Shown here piece by piece: positions 1 to 59,339 of a stretch of DNA of 64,000 bases. The notes beneath the pieces are model-generated. The model searched no databases. It was given only the letters and a program-made list of their open reading frames with translations, and was not told where the DNA came from. The stretch comes from Aldrovandia affinis. Lineage: Eukaryota; Chordata; Actinopteri; Notacanthiformes; Halosauridae. Location: assembly GCA_029706075.1 (NCBI GenBank), contig JAINUG010000015.1, positions 682,001-746,000 on the forward strand. Reading direction: 5' to 3'. Both the position numbers and the translations under genes were made by a program. Within the stretch, counting starts at the first letter, position 1. Every line of letters begins with the position of its first letter.

Positions 1-2106
1 GAGCCCTGCTCCCAAGGCTAGACGCTGACATCACCAGAGGGGAGGGTGCCATTTATTGGGAGGCGATCACTCCCCCAGGATTGGCCTGCCTGTTTGACAG
101 GGCTGTCTAAACATCTAAATAAACGTTCACTCTTATTATTCTTAAAGATTTAGTAGCGTTGTATAGAACAGCCACAGAATCACAACCTATAAATGTTTTT
201 TTTCCCCATTTGGCTGCTGCTAAAATTCCTAATAATTTACTGGTTTAATTCACTGAGTCACTGGTTTCTGATGCCTCAATTACTGTAAATAAAGTGTTCT
301 GACCATGGTCAACAAACAGTTGCACACAAAGAACAATGGGATGGAGAGAGAGAACTGGGTGATACATTGGCTGAATTCCATTAAAAGTTTGGCTCCTTCC
401 ACTCTCTCCAAACTTCCCCCCCCTCCCTACATGATGAGTGACAGCTGCAGTAACACTCATTTGGAGTGCGAGTGAAACAAGATGGAGGATCAATAAAATT
501 TTCAAATGGAATGGCCTCACAACTTGGAACACGGAAACATCCGTATTAAGAAACTCCCGTCGCTGCCACGGAAACCACAATCGTCATCGCAACCAGCGTT
601 TACAATCCAGGGGACTTACAGGGGATTCCAGTGAAGTGAGCAAATGTACAAAACAAAGTACAAAGAACAAAGTACAAAGTGAGCACACATGAACAATATT
701 ATGGCAATGTTGAATTGGTATAGAATTAGAATGCATTAAGAAAAGGTTATGTCAAACATATGCAGGTTCTTGTATGATCCTTCTTTAAAATGATTCACTT
801 CGGCTCTCATTGAGCAGAAGTGTTTACTTGCATTAACCAGAACTGTATTTTAAGTAAGACTCGTTTCATTGTTTATAATTTCAGAATGCAAATACTTCCA
901 AAGATTTTTTCAAAGCCTCCTTGCTGATGTTGCACTTCTATCCAGTATTCTAAAGAATGATGAAAAACAAACGCACATCCAGCTCATTTGTTAGGGGCCG
1001 AGAGAGAAAACGCTTGCACATTAAAGATGCTCTTGAATAAATTTAATGTCACTTCGATCCCACTGGGATCTTCGTCAGGCCTGTATAAAATATACCTAAG
1101 AGGTGGCCACAGTATGTGTTTGCCAATTATTTAGAAGTAATAGTGTTTATTAATATTGAACTTGAATATAATTTTGCATCATTGCTCCTAATGATCTCCA
1201 TTAAATATTTTGTTTGCCACTAAATTAACAGTATACATTTGAAAAAGGCCTTTTTGGCATGATGCTCCCTAACCTGGTCCTTGTAACCAGTGTAAACTCC
1301 GACGTCCATTGTGCTGAGATCTGTAAACTGTACATCTCAAAACATAAAACAAAACAAATGCATGGTTTGCGTAACGCGAGGGTATGAACACCTGAGTAGT
1401 CTCCATCCAGTTTGAACCCTTGGGACACTTGACTTCTGCCAGCAGAAAAGTGTCTTGAGGTGGATCCCTCAATCTTTCAGAGCCTGCTACTCACCTACTG
1501 CAACTGCAGATTCTATGACCCGCCACTTCTGGGAGCTGGTAGGCTACATTATTTTCCATAATGAACACAAAATATTTATGTTTACACAATTTTACTGAAC
1601 AAAGCATAGGTGATCACACACTAGTAATACCATAATTGTTTTTTTCACAACTGATGCTCCTACAGTGCATGCCATATTGAATTATACAATAACCTAGGTT
1701 AAAGAGGAATGATTGGGTCCCCTATTTTCCTTCCTTAAAAATTTTACTCATTAAGATTTATTATTAATACTGTATTCAAATTCAAACATGTAGACAACAC
1801 ACTTGTGACCCACCTTTATCCATCAAACTACCAACCCGTGGGTCCAGATCCACAGTCAAAGTTACATTTTTAATATAAACCTGATCAGTGATTTTCAACC
1901 TGCACACACTTGGGGATGTTGAGAATCCCATAACTTTAATGGTGTGCAAGTAAGTTATTCTCAGTGATTTACCAGATAACTGATCTAGAAAAACTAGTAC
2001 TTTCCACAATGGCTTCCTTACATACAGTGATGCATTTCATCCCCCCTCCCCCCCTCATTTAGTGCATGCCTCAGGAACAGCATTTGTTTTGCACAAAGGT
2101 AAAGTT
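1..2106. other. Flank downstream of LLGL1
   Basis: AT-rich sequence with no supportable exon on either strand. In mammals FLII follows LLGL1 tail to tail; no FLII sequence was recognised. A possible old dispersed repeat is near 1,020-1,085 (minus-strand CCTGACGAAGATCCCAGTGG). Confidence 0.5.
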
Positions 2107-4394
2107 AAACACTAGGCAGTAAATGCTTTATTTAACATCAAATCAAATGCTGAGTTTTCAATTACTTACAATGCTAAACCATCAAGTAAGTAACAGGTAC
2201 ATTCTACATGAGAAGAAAGAAACCAAAATTAAATGTAAACTATAGTCTTAAAAATTTCACAGGATAGGTGCCAACAATACAATATTTTAAAAGCGTCTTC
2301 ATTTGATTGAAAACACACACAAAGAACAAAAACAAACGCATTTGGGGTCCCTTTCAAAGTATAAAGTGGTTCTAAAGACAAGAAAACCAGGGTGGCCATC
2401 TGCATTCAAACAAAGTGTGTTCAAACAAAGGCCTACCAAGTAGTGGAGTTTCCAGGAAGATGGCTATCCATTGCATTTTACATGCAAAACATTTTTTTCA
2501 ATTGTGTCATTTCTGATCTTATACAGCCATAAGCCAAAAGCTGCTAAATTTCATGACGGGGAAGTCTTGCTTTTAAGTACATTTACTGACAGTATCTGTG
2601 TAACATTCACACAATTGGCACCAAAGAAAATTAACCAGGACCGATTTAAATATCTTGAAATGTTAAGGGTGAAATCTGGTCCACCATTTTCCTTTCTTGG
2701 AGCTCAAACATCTACCTTCTTCCCAGCTTCTTTTTTACTTAAAAAGATAACATTGGCTTTACTTCATGAAGATAAACACTTGTTGATCCATTACAGTCCA
2801 AATACCAACAATCTCTTTGTTACCAAAGAGCCTCAGTTTTAGACTGTAGGTTCCACACCCATGGATCAGATTCACAATATAAATCACCCAACAAAAAACA
2901 CAGTGTAAGAAATAATTAGTGATCTACACACCAGTGCCTATAAAATATCCTTTCAATACAAAAATCATACACAATTAGTTTCTACATATTGTGTTAATAC
3001 TGTGAACGGAATAAAAAATAGACATTACACATACATTATCAAAAGAGATTACTGTCCTTTAAAGTGACTGTACCTTGACTAGGCAACTAAGGATGTGCAC
3101 TGTAAAGTCACCTGCTCACTTTTAAAAACAAAGATAAAAAAGGTTCAATCTCTTCCAAAATAACTTTTGGTCAAACAACATGCTCTCGACCACTGTGCTC
3201 ACAGTCCTTAAGCGAAATGATTTTTACATGGTGAATTCATGTCAAAGAAACCATGGTGCGGATATTCAATGTGACCTGGCAAAAAAAGATGTGGGGGGGC
3301 GAAACGAAAGCAATCGGAAAGAGAGAAAGTCAATTTAAGAAAAATCACCTTGGCGATGGAGAAACCCCCATCGTATCTAACCAATCTACACCGACAATGA
3401 AAGAAAATGTGCCTGCAAATACACCAGGACTGCGGTTATGAATCCATTATAAAACTCATTTGATCAAACCCACAGGGTCCAAAGGGATAACTGTTCAGTG
3501 GCCTGGTTCTTCACAAACCATCACAGCATAGAAAATGGGGGAAAAAGGAAATAATTTATGGCAAACAGAAGTCCATTGTCTAAACATACTGTATAACACT
3601 TCTGCGGATCTTACAATGGAGCAACAGCTAATGAGTCCTCCAAGCACTCTGCTGCTGGCACACAAACTGAACCCTTACAGACAACCAAGAGTGAGCACAA
3701 AGCTTGAGGGAAGGCATCAAAGGACTAGGACAGGAATGTGGACCATTCTCCCTCCCCAAAAAAGATGGATTCTATAAAGGAAAAAAGCAATCTGTAATCA
3801 CTGATGGCAAATAAAGAATGCTGACAGGTTAGCTGTACTCTGGACTGGAGCACGGCATCTGTCTAAAACCTGATGTTGCCCATGTTGATTTAGATCCGGC
3901 TGTGGTGCGACAGGTGGTCTGACTGGAGGGCTACGAACCGCCTCATCGCTTGGCACACAGCAGTGCTCTGGAACTGCACATCCCACAAGCTGGCTCTGAA
4001 AAGGATCCTGGTCCACGTTACATCAGCAGTACGTAAGGGCCTAGGCAATCCTCAGATGGCTGAATCTCTCGGTCGCTTAGTTCCCCCCCACCCAAAAGGC
4101 ATTCCTTGTTAAACATGGATGATAAACTTCATATGGTGGAGGAGAGGTTGAGCAGAGGTCTGAAAATAATGGAGAAAAAAAAAAAAAAAAAAAAATAGTG
4201 TTGACTGTCTTTTGGCACAGAGGAAGGGTTGAGTTCATGTCATCACATCGCTTGTCAAAACCCTATGGAAAGCGGTTTCTGGTCCAGCTTCATTGCTGTT
4301 ATTAGTTTTTTTTATTCAGTCAGGTTCCATTAGGCATAATAAAACGGTCTCCAATGCTGTCTGGTCCCTTTCCAAATGCTAGGCCGGTGAATCC
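2107..4394 (-). other. llgl1: LLGL1 3' UTR exon (probable end near 2,107)
   Basis: Begins after the acceptor CTTTGTTTCAG (4395-4397). No open frame worth calling is present. An AATAAA on the minus strand lies at 2132-2127, followed by T- and G-rich sequence, so cleavage near 2,107 is likely. A much earlier signal, AATAAAA, near 4,308-4,316 would give a very short UTR. The exact end is inferred; a 22-base A run on the plus strand lies near 4,172-4,194. Confidence 0.6.
2127..2132 (-). terminator. llgl1: Candidate polyadenylation signal of LLGL1
   Basis: Minus-strand AATAAA about 2.26 kb into the 3' UTR exon, followed by T/G-rich sequence. It is the best-placed hexamer but not the only one. Confidence 0.45.
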
Positions 4395-5974
4395 CTGAAA
4401 CAAAGACAGAATATCCATGTAACTTCAGGTTCAATCAATTAGGCAACCTTATTACATGTGCAATTTTAGAACTGGAACTACTGCTCACTATTCCAACCAT
4501 AGTTTCAGGACCTTCATCTGCCTCATGCTAGTCACTTGTAATAACACAAAATACCACTACGAGGCGCTACAAAACAGACTTTTGAGTCTTTACAAACTCA
4601 GAGGAAACCGAGAGGAAAGTGGTTATCCAGAGAGCTATAATTACAAGGAAAATCACTCCCCAACACAGATAAAGGTGCCACTTTGATGTCACGAAAAACA
4701 ATATGCTTTACAAATAATAGCAATGACACAAATGGGAAATGGCCCAACAAACCCCAGCTGATACAGTGAATGGGTGAAGCAGGAAGATGAGGGATAAAAA
4801 AACAAGGAAAGGAAGGAGGACAAAGAGGGGAAGAGGAAGACCACCAGAAGTATACATGTCCCCCTCTGTGTCACCATGTGTGGTGTGGAATAAACATCCC
4901 AGAAGTGTCTCTCTGGAGTAATGCATGAGCGGACTCTTGAGTCCATCTGTGACCGGATTATCTACACTCGGAAATTAAACGGTCTAGTTTTGTTGGTCTA
5001 AAAGTCCAAGTATGCAGTAATAAACAAACAAAATAGCAAAGTAAACAAATAAACCAGCTCTTTCCGGCCTTTCTGTGATGCACTAAACAAAACAAGCTGG
5101 TGTGCTTTTCAAATGGTGGCTTTTAAAGATGGCGCTGCAAAGGGGTGCCATTGTCAGCTCTGTGCCCGGGGCGAGGCTAGCATAAGCCTGGTATAGAAGG
5201 GCCAGTGTCCCTGGCTCATTTGGACTCTGTGCTCAAATCCCTGTGTCGTCTGCCAAGAGCTGCTCATCAAGTGCCTCATTCATTAAAAATGTCCACTCCA
5301 TTGGTCATCTTCCTGTGCTTCATGGCTTCCCAACAACAAATAAGCAGCCTGTAGTCCACCATTGTGCAACTACTGGCACCTTCCTTCCCTTGACAATCTG
5401 TCCACGACATCCCCCCCCCTCCGGGCTCTCCCAACCACTAACTCATTCCTCCTTTCGTTTCCATTCTCCTTTCATGATCTCCAATTCATATCCAAAGCTT
5501 TTGGAGCTTTGTTTTTCTCTACAAAGAAGATAGTCAAATTCTATTACTTTTTGGTTTATTGGGAATTTTCTAAAATGCTAGTAGTTAGCAAGTCTGGTAC
5601 GTGGCATATGGTTTTGGGGTTGATTTTAAACATGGAATTATAACCACTGGAAACTACCAAGGGAAGACAAAGGTTTTCTGACAATCAGATCTTGAAGCAA
5701 TATGCTATTTATTTGTAGCATAAATTACACACCTTCTATGCGCATTAGGCAAGCCAAGGCACCTAATGCGCTACTGGTCTAACAGATTTCTGACTACACA
5801 AAAAGCCGAGAACACCAAAAATGTGATTGAATATGTAATGTAGATGAGATTGTGTGCTCCTCCCCCACACACCGATGTAAGTCCCTCAGCCAACGGTCAC
5901 GGCAGTTCCGACTGGGGAGGGCCAAGGTGATGTCACAGGACACACCATGGGCCACATGTCCCAACCAAACTCAC
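4395..5974 (-). other. llgl1: LLGL1 intron 22, within the 3' UTR
   Basis: Strong donor GTG|GTGAGT and acceptor CTTTGTTTCAG. It starts 4 bases after the stop codon, so it should not trigger nonsense-mediated decay. No repeat recognised inside. Confidence 0.75.
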
Positions 5975-5978
5975 CACC

Positions 5979-53406
<47,428 letters not shown>

Positions 53407-53715
53407 CCTGAAGCCGGTTGAAAAGTATCGACGACAGAAAAGTACAAGTTTTTAATTCCTTCAGGTTTGTGTCAACGCAAGACAATGAGATCCATGCAAG
53501 CTCCCGATTCTTTGTATCCAGTTCTCTAAAGCTGCAGCTAGTCTAGATGCCAGAGAAATGAATACATTCGGTTAAGACTGACATTCTCTCTAACCAATCA
53601 GATCAACGTGGATCCCTGTACTCCAACCAGAGGGAAGAATGAAGAGGGCAGGCTATTTTGTGAGATTTTCGGTCGGTAGACGCCACACGCGGCATCTGGG
53701 AATTGTAGTTTTTGC
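53407..53715 (-). promoter_or_regulatory. llgl1: Probable LLGL1 promoter and 5' UTR
   Basis: Immediately upstream of the start codon. A CCAAT box (plus-strand CCAATCAG, about 53,595-53,602) and a ZNF143/Staf-like motif (53,692-53,711) are present, and no TATA box is evident. The transcription start is probably between about 53,460 and 53,590. The region is not strongly CpG-rich. Any upstream non-coding exon would be missed. Confidence 0.55.
53692..53711 (-). promoter_or_regulatory. ZNF143/Staf-type site
   Basis: The minus strand reads AACTACAATTCCCAGATGCC, close to the known SBS consensus ACTACAATTCCCAGAATGC. It sits about 290 bp upstream of the LLGL1 start codon, a typical place for this motif in vertebrate housekeeping promoters. 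Confidence 0.65.
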
Positions 53716-54413
53716 TTCATTGAATTCCTTTTCAGTTAATGTGCTTGCAAATGTAGGTCATGGGTGCACCACTCGTTTTTTTATGAAAGTACTGTATTCC
53801 CTGTATTCGTACTGTACTTTCTACAAAAAATGGGATCAACAAAAACGTCTAGTTTTTACATATACGACTAAAGTTTTACATTTAGTCACTCGTTTTACAG
53901 CAGTTTACTCGTTTGGACCAATTTCATATAATAATAATAATTTCATTAAATTCAATAAAACCATAATAATATAATCAGATAAATAATAAAAAATCTGATT
54001 GTGGATTTATCTGATTTTGAAGTTAAACAAACTGAAAAATGTCAAATTATATATCTACTTTTAAATGTAGATTTTAGAAAATCTAGATTTCTGTTACTTT
54101 GCTTAAATCAATTTAGGGTCACCTTTTTTGGAATTGATAAGTTATACCAAGAAAGCACAATACAAATGGATTTATCTGCTTTACATTCCATGAAGTAAGA
54201 AAAATTCTTATTCCATGGTGCAGTGGGTAGCGTAAGCAAGAAAATGGCAGTTTGCATGTTCTCCCCGTGTCAGATGAAAAATGCACGGTAGGCTATCCAT
54301 TGTAGTGGGGAGAAGACGACAGCCTACAAGTAACGAGTATAAAAATAATGTCATCATCGCCAAGCTGGCAGACCAAGGTCCGTCAGTGATGGCGATATAT
54401 AAAGAAGAAGAAG
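53716..54413. other. Spacer upstream of the LLGL1 promoter
   Basis: AT-rich. At 54,210-54,270 is a scrap resembling a common fish dispersed repeat (GTGCAGTGGGTAGCG, TTTGCATGTTCTCCCCGTGT). Nothing else was recognised. Confidence 0.5.
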
Positions 54414-54877
54414 TGTATATCCATTGTATATACAATGGATATACAAATTATTCATCTGCTCTGGCATTTTTCTTACTTAAAGGAATCAAAATGGATTTAA
54501 TTGGGCTTTCTTGTCACTCATAAACATAAACTACTCAATAAAAAAACAGACAATAATTGATTGCATAAGTATTCATATTTTTCTAAGACACACATAAATA
54601 AACTCTGGTGCTATAAATTGTCTTCATAGGACACATAATTATTTGATTTGAGTCCACCTGTGTACAATTAAGGTGTTTCAAATTATTTCAAATTAAATAC
54701 ACCTGTCTGTGAGGTCCCACAGTTGGTTTGTGCATTTCCAAACAGGAGCTTCATCATGAAGACCAAAGAACACTAAAACTAAATCAGAGAAAAGGTTTTT
54801 CAAAAGCACCAATCACCAATCAGAGGGAAGATATAAGAAGATTTCAAAGACACTGAATATCCCCCAGAGCATAATTA

Positions 54878-55797
54878 TGGGTTTTTTCCACCACACAGTA
54901 CGGTACGGCACAGTAACCAATCCGTGCTCCCATGTTTTTGTCGCTTTTTCCACTGCCAAGCAAACCGTACCAAACATAAGTACCCATGCTGAATTTAGCT
55001 ATTGCTCTGTTTCGGTACTAGTGAGCCAAACAGGGAGCTAAGGGTGAAGCTAGCAATACTGCAGACCACGGTCAAGCACAACCATTACAGAATCATCACA
55101 CTAAATTTCAGTTCGGCTCAGACACAACCGCCATGTTTTTCTTTACAGCTTCACTTCGTTTATTGGTTTTATTTGAGTATTATATAGAGTTTGGCATTAT
55201 TTTCATGTTTGCATGATTCTACGAGTTAGGTTTGTGTTAGGAAAACTGAAATAAACATGTTTTCTTTGAAAGGATAAAGTATAGTACTGTCATTTTCATT
55301 TTCATTAACGCAATTAGAATATACATTTTCATAATACAACATTTTCATTCATCACATAAATAGATGTTTAGAAAGATATAGGAATCGCTTCAATTAATTC
55401 CGATGCTCAAGTTAAACCCAGGCCTTTGAAACAAAAGGATCTGAACTGGACAGTGTCAATGTGTAAGTGGAAATTGTACTGGAAAGTGTAAATGTGATCT
55501 TGGTAAATTGCAATTCATTGGAGGACCAATGCTGAATAATAATTACGTATATGATACAATACCATAAGATACTTTATTTGTCCCCATGGGGAAACATGCC
55601 TATATATATATATATATATATATATTGCAGTCGTATTCTTTTTGTCACTTCAGATAACTCCTCCTATCTAACTCCTCCTATCTGCAATGTTCTGTGATGG
55701 AAAAACGACACAGGGACTCGATCCGTGAAGGGGATAGTCACAGGTATGGATGGTTACTGTGCCATGCCGTACCGTATTGTGCGGTGGAAAAACGCCA
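54878..55797. mobile_element. Non-autonomous PIF/Harbinger-like element (920 bp) inside the Tc1 element
   Basis: Inverted repeats of about 40 bp: left begins TGGGTTTTTTCCACCACAC, right ends GTGGAAAAACGCCA. Flanking TTA on both sides (54,875-54,877 and 55,798-55,800) fits the 3-bp TWA duplication of Harbinger elements. Removing it restores the Tc1 transposase frame around SIIRSIIKK. No transposase of its own was seen. The family name is inferred from duplication length. Confidence 0.75.
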
Positions 55798-56254
55798 TTA
55801 GGTCCATCATAAAGAAATGAAGAGAATATGGCACAACTGTGAATTTGCCTAGAACAGGCCGTCCTCCAAAACTGAGTATCCCTGCGAGAAGGGCACTTGT
55901 TAGGGAGCCCCCAAGAGGCCCATGGCAACTCTCTGACTTGGTTACAGTCTTCCATGGCAGACATGGGAGAAACTGTCCATGGGACAATGATAGCCCGGGC
56001 GCTTCACAAATCTGTATTTTATGGGAGGGTGGAAATAAGAAAGGCATTGTTGAAGAAAACTCACATGGAATCTAGCTTAGAGTTTGCCAGAAGGCATGTG
56101 GGAAGCTCTCAAACCAAGTGGAGGAAGATTCTATGGTCTGATGAGCACAAGATGTACATTTTTGCCATCATCATCTCTATGTTTGACGCAAGCCTAACAC
56201 TGTGCATCATCCCAAGAACACTATCCCTACCGTGAAACATGGTGGTGGAAGCCT

Positions 56255-56636
56255 GCCTCCCGCGTGGTCCAGTGGTTACAACGTCCGACGCTGGCCACGG
56301 AGACCGGGGTTCAATTCCCCGTCTCGCCAAGTGTCGGCTCTGGCCGGGAGTGCCACCAGGGGGCGGCGATTGGCTGTCCGCCCCAGGGAGGGGAGGGGAG
56401 CCGACGTGACGTTCGCTGCGTAGAGTGGCCCTGTAGTACCGGGTTACGGTCGACGGCCTGCGGGTGCCATCTCGTAAGAGGCGTCACTTCGCTTCGTCAC
56501 TACCGGTCGCAGGACTACGGCAGCGAACTCACATTACTAGGGGGGGATTGATGTAAAAATAGCGGGTCTAATTGGCTACCAAATTGGGAGAAAAATGGGA
56601 TAAAATCAGAAACAAATTTTAAAAAAACAACAAAAA
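56255..56636 (+). mobile_element. tRNA-derived SINE (Glu-like head) inside the Tc1 element
   Basis: An exact 20-bp duplication, AAACATGGTGGTGGAAGCCT, lies at 56,235-56,254 and 56,637-56,656, as expected for LINE-mediated insertion. The head has a tRNA-like A box (TGGTCCAGTGGTT) and B box (GGGTTCAATTCC). The body contains GGCTCTGGCCGGGAGTGCCA, and the tail TAATTGGCTACC then AAATTGGGAGAAAAATGGG. Confidence 0.93.
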
Positions 56637-57544
56637 AAACATGGTGGTGGAAGCCTAACGCTATCGGGATGCTTCTCTGCTTCAGGGACTGGAAAACTTG
56701 TCAAAATAGAAGGAGCAAGATATACACAATTCTTGAAGGAAAACCTCCTGCAATCTGCAAGAGACCTGGGACTTGGGAAAAGATTTATATTCCAGCAGGA
56801 CAATGACCCAAAGCTTACAGCAAAAGCCACATTGGAGTGGTTTCAAAACAAAAAAAATCGATGTCCTGGAGTGGCCCAGCCAAAGCCCAGACCTCAATCC
56901 CATTGAGAATCTGTGGAACGATTTGAAAATTGCTGTATACTACTGGCCCCCAACCAACCTGATTTTGTAAAGAATAATGGGCGGAAATTGCAATACCCAG
57001 ATGTGCAAAGCTGGTAGACTTACTCAAATAGACTCACAGTTGTAATTTCAGCTAAAGGTGCTTCTACCAAGTATTAAGTCAAGGGTGGTGAATACTTATG
57101 TAATCAATTATCGTTTATTTTTTTATTTGTAATTAAGAAAATAATTTAGAGTTTTTAGTGACATTATAGAGTATATTGTGTTGATCAGTGGATCAGAAAA
57201 TCCCAATTAAATCAATTTTGATTCCATGAAGTAAGAAAATAAAATGTGAAAAATGGCAAAGGGGGTGAATACTTTTTATACCCACTGTACACATTATATA
57301 TACACATTATATATATATATATATAGTGGCAACAGGCTGAGAACCCTGACTTGGAAACCGACAATTGCACTATGAACTTTTAACAACGAGCAAGGATTAC
57401 GGATAAGACTTCATTACATCCGCACCCCCTTCCCCTTTGAATTTCCCCTAATAAAATACCTTTCGAATTTATACTTTGTATGCAAGGATTTGTTATTGAT
57501 CGTAGCTAGGTGGAAACCCCACACCCCAATCCTACCACTATATA

Positions 57545-57546
<2 letters not shown>

Positions 57547-57579
<33 letters not shown>
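57547..57579. repeat. (TA)n microsatellites between LLGL1 and ALKBH5
   Basis: One of several TA runs; others are at about 55,601-55,624 (inside the Harbinger-like element) and 57,309-57,325. Confidence 0.9.
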
Positions 57580-57588
<9 letters not shown>

Positions 57589-57649
57589 GGGTTTATTGCT
57601 TTCTGCCAACAGGCACTCAACTGGTTTAAGTTCAGCTCGGAATTAAAGT

Positions 57650-58222
57650 TTGACAAAGGCTAGATATACAGGCGCATACAAAACATATCTGTCATATAAA
57701 AGTTTGGACATTTGTGTTTGGTAGATTATTTCTCTGTTGTAACAATGCTTCTTGGCAATACATTTTATACCATTGGAAAGCCTGTTTATTTCCCTTTTAA
57801 ATGGTGCCCCATTTGTAAGGAACATGCATTTGTGGGATGAGCAGCACAGCTGAGTATGTGGGTTGCGCCCATGAAAGATTTGCCAAATCTTCTCTGCCAA
57901 TGCCAAACAGCTTATTCTGCTGTGCTTATTCTGCCTCATTAACACACAGGCACTCCTAATACAGTGTGAGTTGTTTTGATCTTGTAACAATTCATACCGG
58001 ATATTGACATAATTAATATGGTCCTCTATGTGTTCTTGTTGCTACTACAGGTGCTTGAATCTTGAAAAAGGTACCTTCCTTTGCAAAGGTTTTTGCAGCT
58101 GTTTGTAATTATGTCAGCAGAGCTTAGTGAAGTAGTTAGAGGTCAAATTGTTCTCCTGAGTAAACATTTATTTGACGATGAAACAAACAGATCTTGGCAG
58201 TGGACTCCTTTAGACCCCACTG
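57650..58222. mobile_element. Possible Tc1/mariner-type remnant with one end
   Basis: The right end reads TTTAGACCCCACTG followed by TA, a typical Tc1/mariner terminus. The matching left end is absent. No transposase is visible. Confidence 0.4.
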
Positions 58223-59339
58223 TATATACTGTATATATATTGTAAATAAATCATATAAGAACAAAGGAACCAGATTTCTTGTTGAGGTAAGTAAATAGTC
58301 TGTTCATGTGAGGCTTGTTTTAAGAACCACCTGGTTTCATTTTTACAAGTGAATAGGACTGACATAAGATGCTGTCATTAAAAGACTCCATCATTACAGC
58401 CTAGAATAGAGGTGGGAAACCTAGTCTTGTATGTGGAGTAATATACAGGTTATTAGAAAATAGGTAATGCAATTGTAAAATGTTCAAGTTGGCTAAAACA
58501 GCTACCTTAGGGAAAACTTGTGATGCTGACATGACACAGAGCAGGTTAATACCAGTTTGGTAGAAGTGCAGTAACAGAGAAAAACATTAAAAAATGACCA
58601 AAACTTCTAAACATAATCAAGAATTTAATAATTTTTGTTTTAAAATATAATTATTCTAATAAAAGGAGTCACACCTCTTAAAAACATATTTTATTTAGCA
58701 TTTTTCCTTATACTTTAACTGCTTATATTTACACTGTTGTAAGAGTAAATCTTCTGGGTACATAAATAATGTAGAGCTTGTAGACCTGCCAGCATGTAGG
58801 CAGTTTGAGGTCAAAATATGCAGGCATGATGAGAAACAATGCAAAACCTGTCATTTGGTGGGGCAGATTAATAATGATTTAATTTCTTCAAACGCAAAAG
58901 ATATTAGTCAGAGCTCCACCTTGTGTCAATAAAGCATACTGGAGTTTGTCACTATCTGAAACAAGGAAGCCTTTTAATGCATTTCACCCTTTTTAGCGTT
59001 ACATACTTCACGAAGTTGGCTGTTTGTCTTCCTCAATAGCTAAGGAAAGGCGAAGACATTCAACAGGCAAGGCCTGAGAACTTACAAAGTTCACAAATTG
59101 AAATATTATACAAGCTAAAATCATCATCTGCCCCCTTGTGGTCAGAAAGATTCAGGTATACACTTGTAATTTGGAATGGAGTACCTGTTTTACATGTGGT
59201 ATGTTCGCAAAGAAGGGGAAAAATTACATCTAATAGATACAGTAATATAGCATTGTATTTCACCATTTTACAACAAGTTAAATCTTTACTCCTCGGATTG
59301 CAATGTTTGTCAAAACTATCACAGAAATCATTTTAAAAT

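Larger units (their letters stand above)
54433..57287 (+). mobile_element. Tc1-like DNA transposon, degenerate, with two insertions
   Basis: Long, diverged terminal inverted repeats of about 200 bp (left TGGATTTAATTGGG, right CCCAATTAAATCA) and flanking TA. Transposase pieces on the plus strand: SIIKK and REYGTTVNLPRTGRPPKLS (near 55,803-55,875), WSDEHKMYIF with the first Asp (about 56,136), [17 protein letters not shown] with the second Asp (about 56,796), and [15 protein letters not shown] with the Glu (about 56,885). Stops and frame changes make it inactive. After removing the two insertions the element is about 1.5 kb, a normal Tc1 size. It lies between LLGL1 and ALKBH5. Confidence 0.92.
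57290..59339. other. Intergenic spacer downstream of ALKBH5
   Basis: AT-rich. TA repeats and a possible one-ended Tc1 remnant (57.65-58.22 kb) are the only structures seen; 58.2-59.3 kb has nothing recognisable and may still belong to the ALKBH5 3' UTR. Confidence 0.5.

Noticed and set aside
1020-1085. Exon-like stretch with GACGAAGATCCCAGTGGGATC on the minus strand
   Set aside because: It resembles a dispersed fish repeat end rather than a coding exon, and no flanking splice phase fits LLGL1.
2471-2842. 123-codon plus-strand frame, considered as a FLII or other tail-to-tail gene
   Set aside because: There is no gelsolin-like sequence, no splice context, and it is antisense to the 3' UTR.
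3798-4016. 72-codon minus-strand frame in the LLGL1 3' UTR exon
   Set aside because: It lies after the stop codon and 3' UTR acceptor and resembles nothing in LLGL proteins.
53639-53974. 111-codon plus-strand frame beside the LLGL1 promoter
   Set aside because: The first part is promoter sequence and the rest AT-rich; there is no recognisable protein or codon bias.
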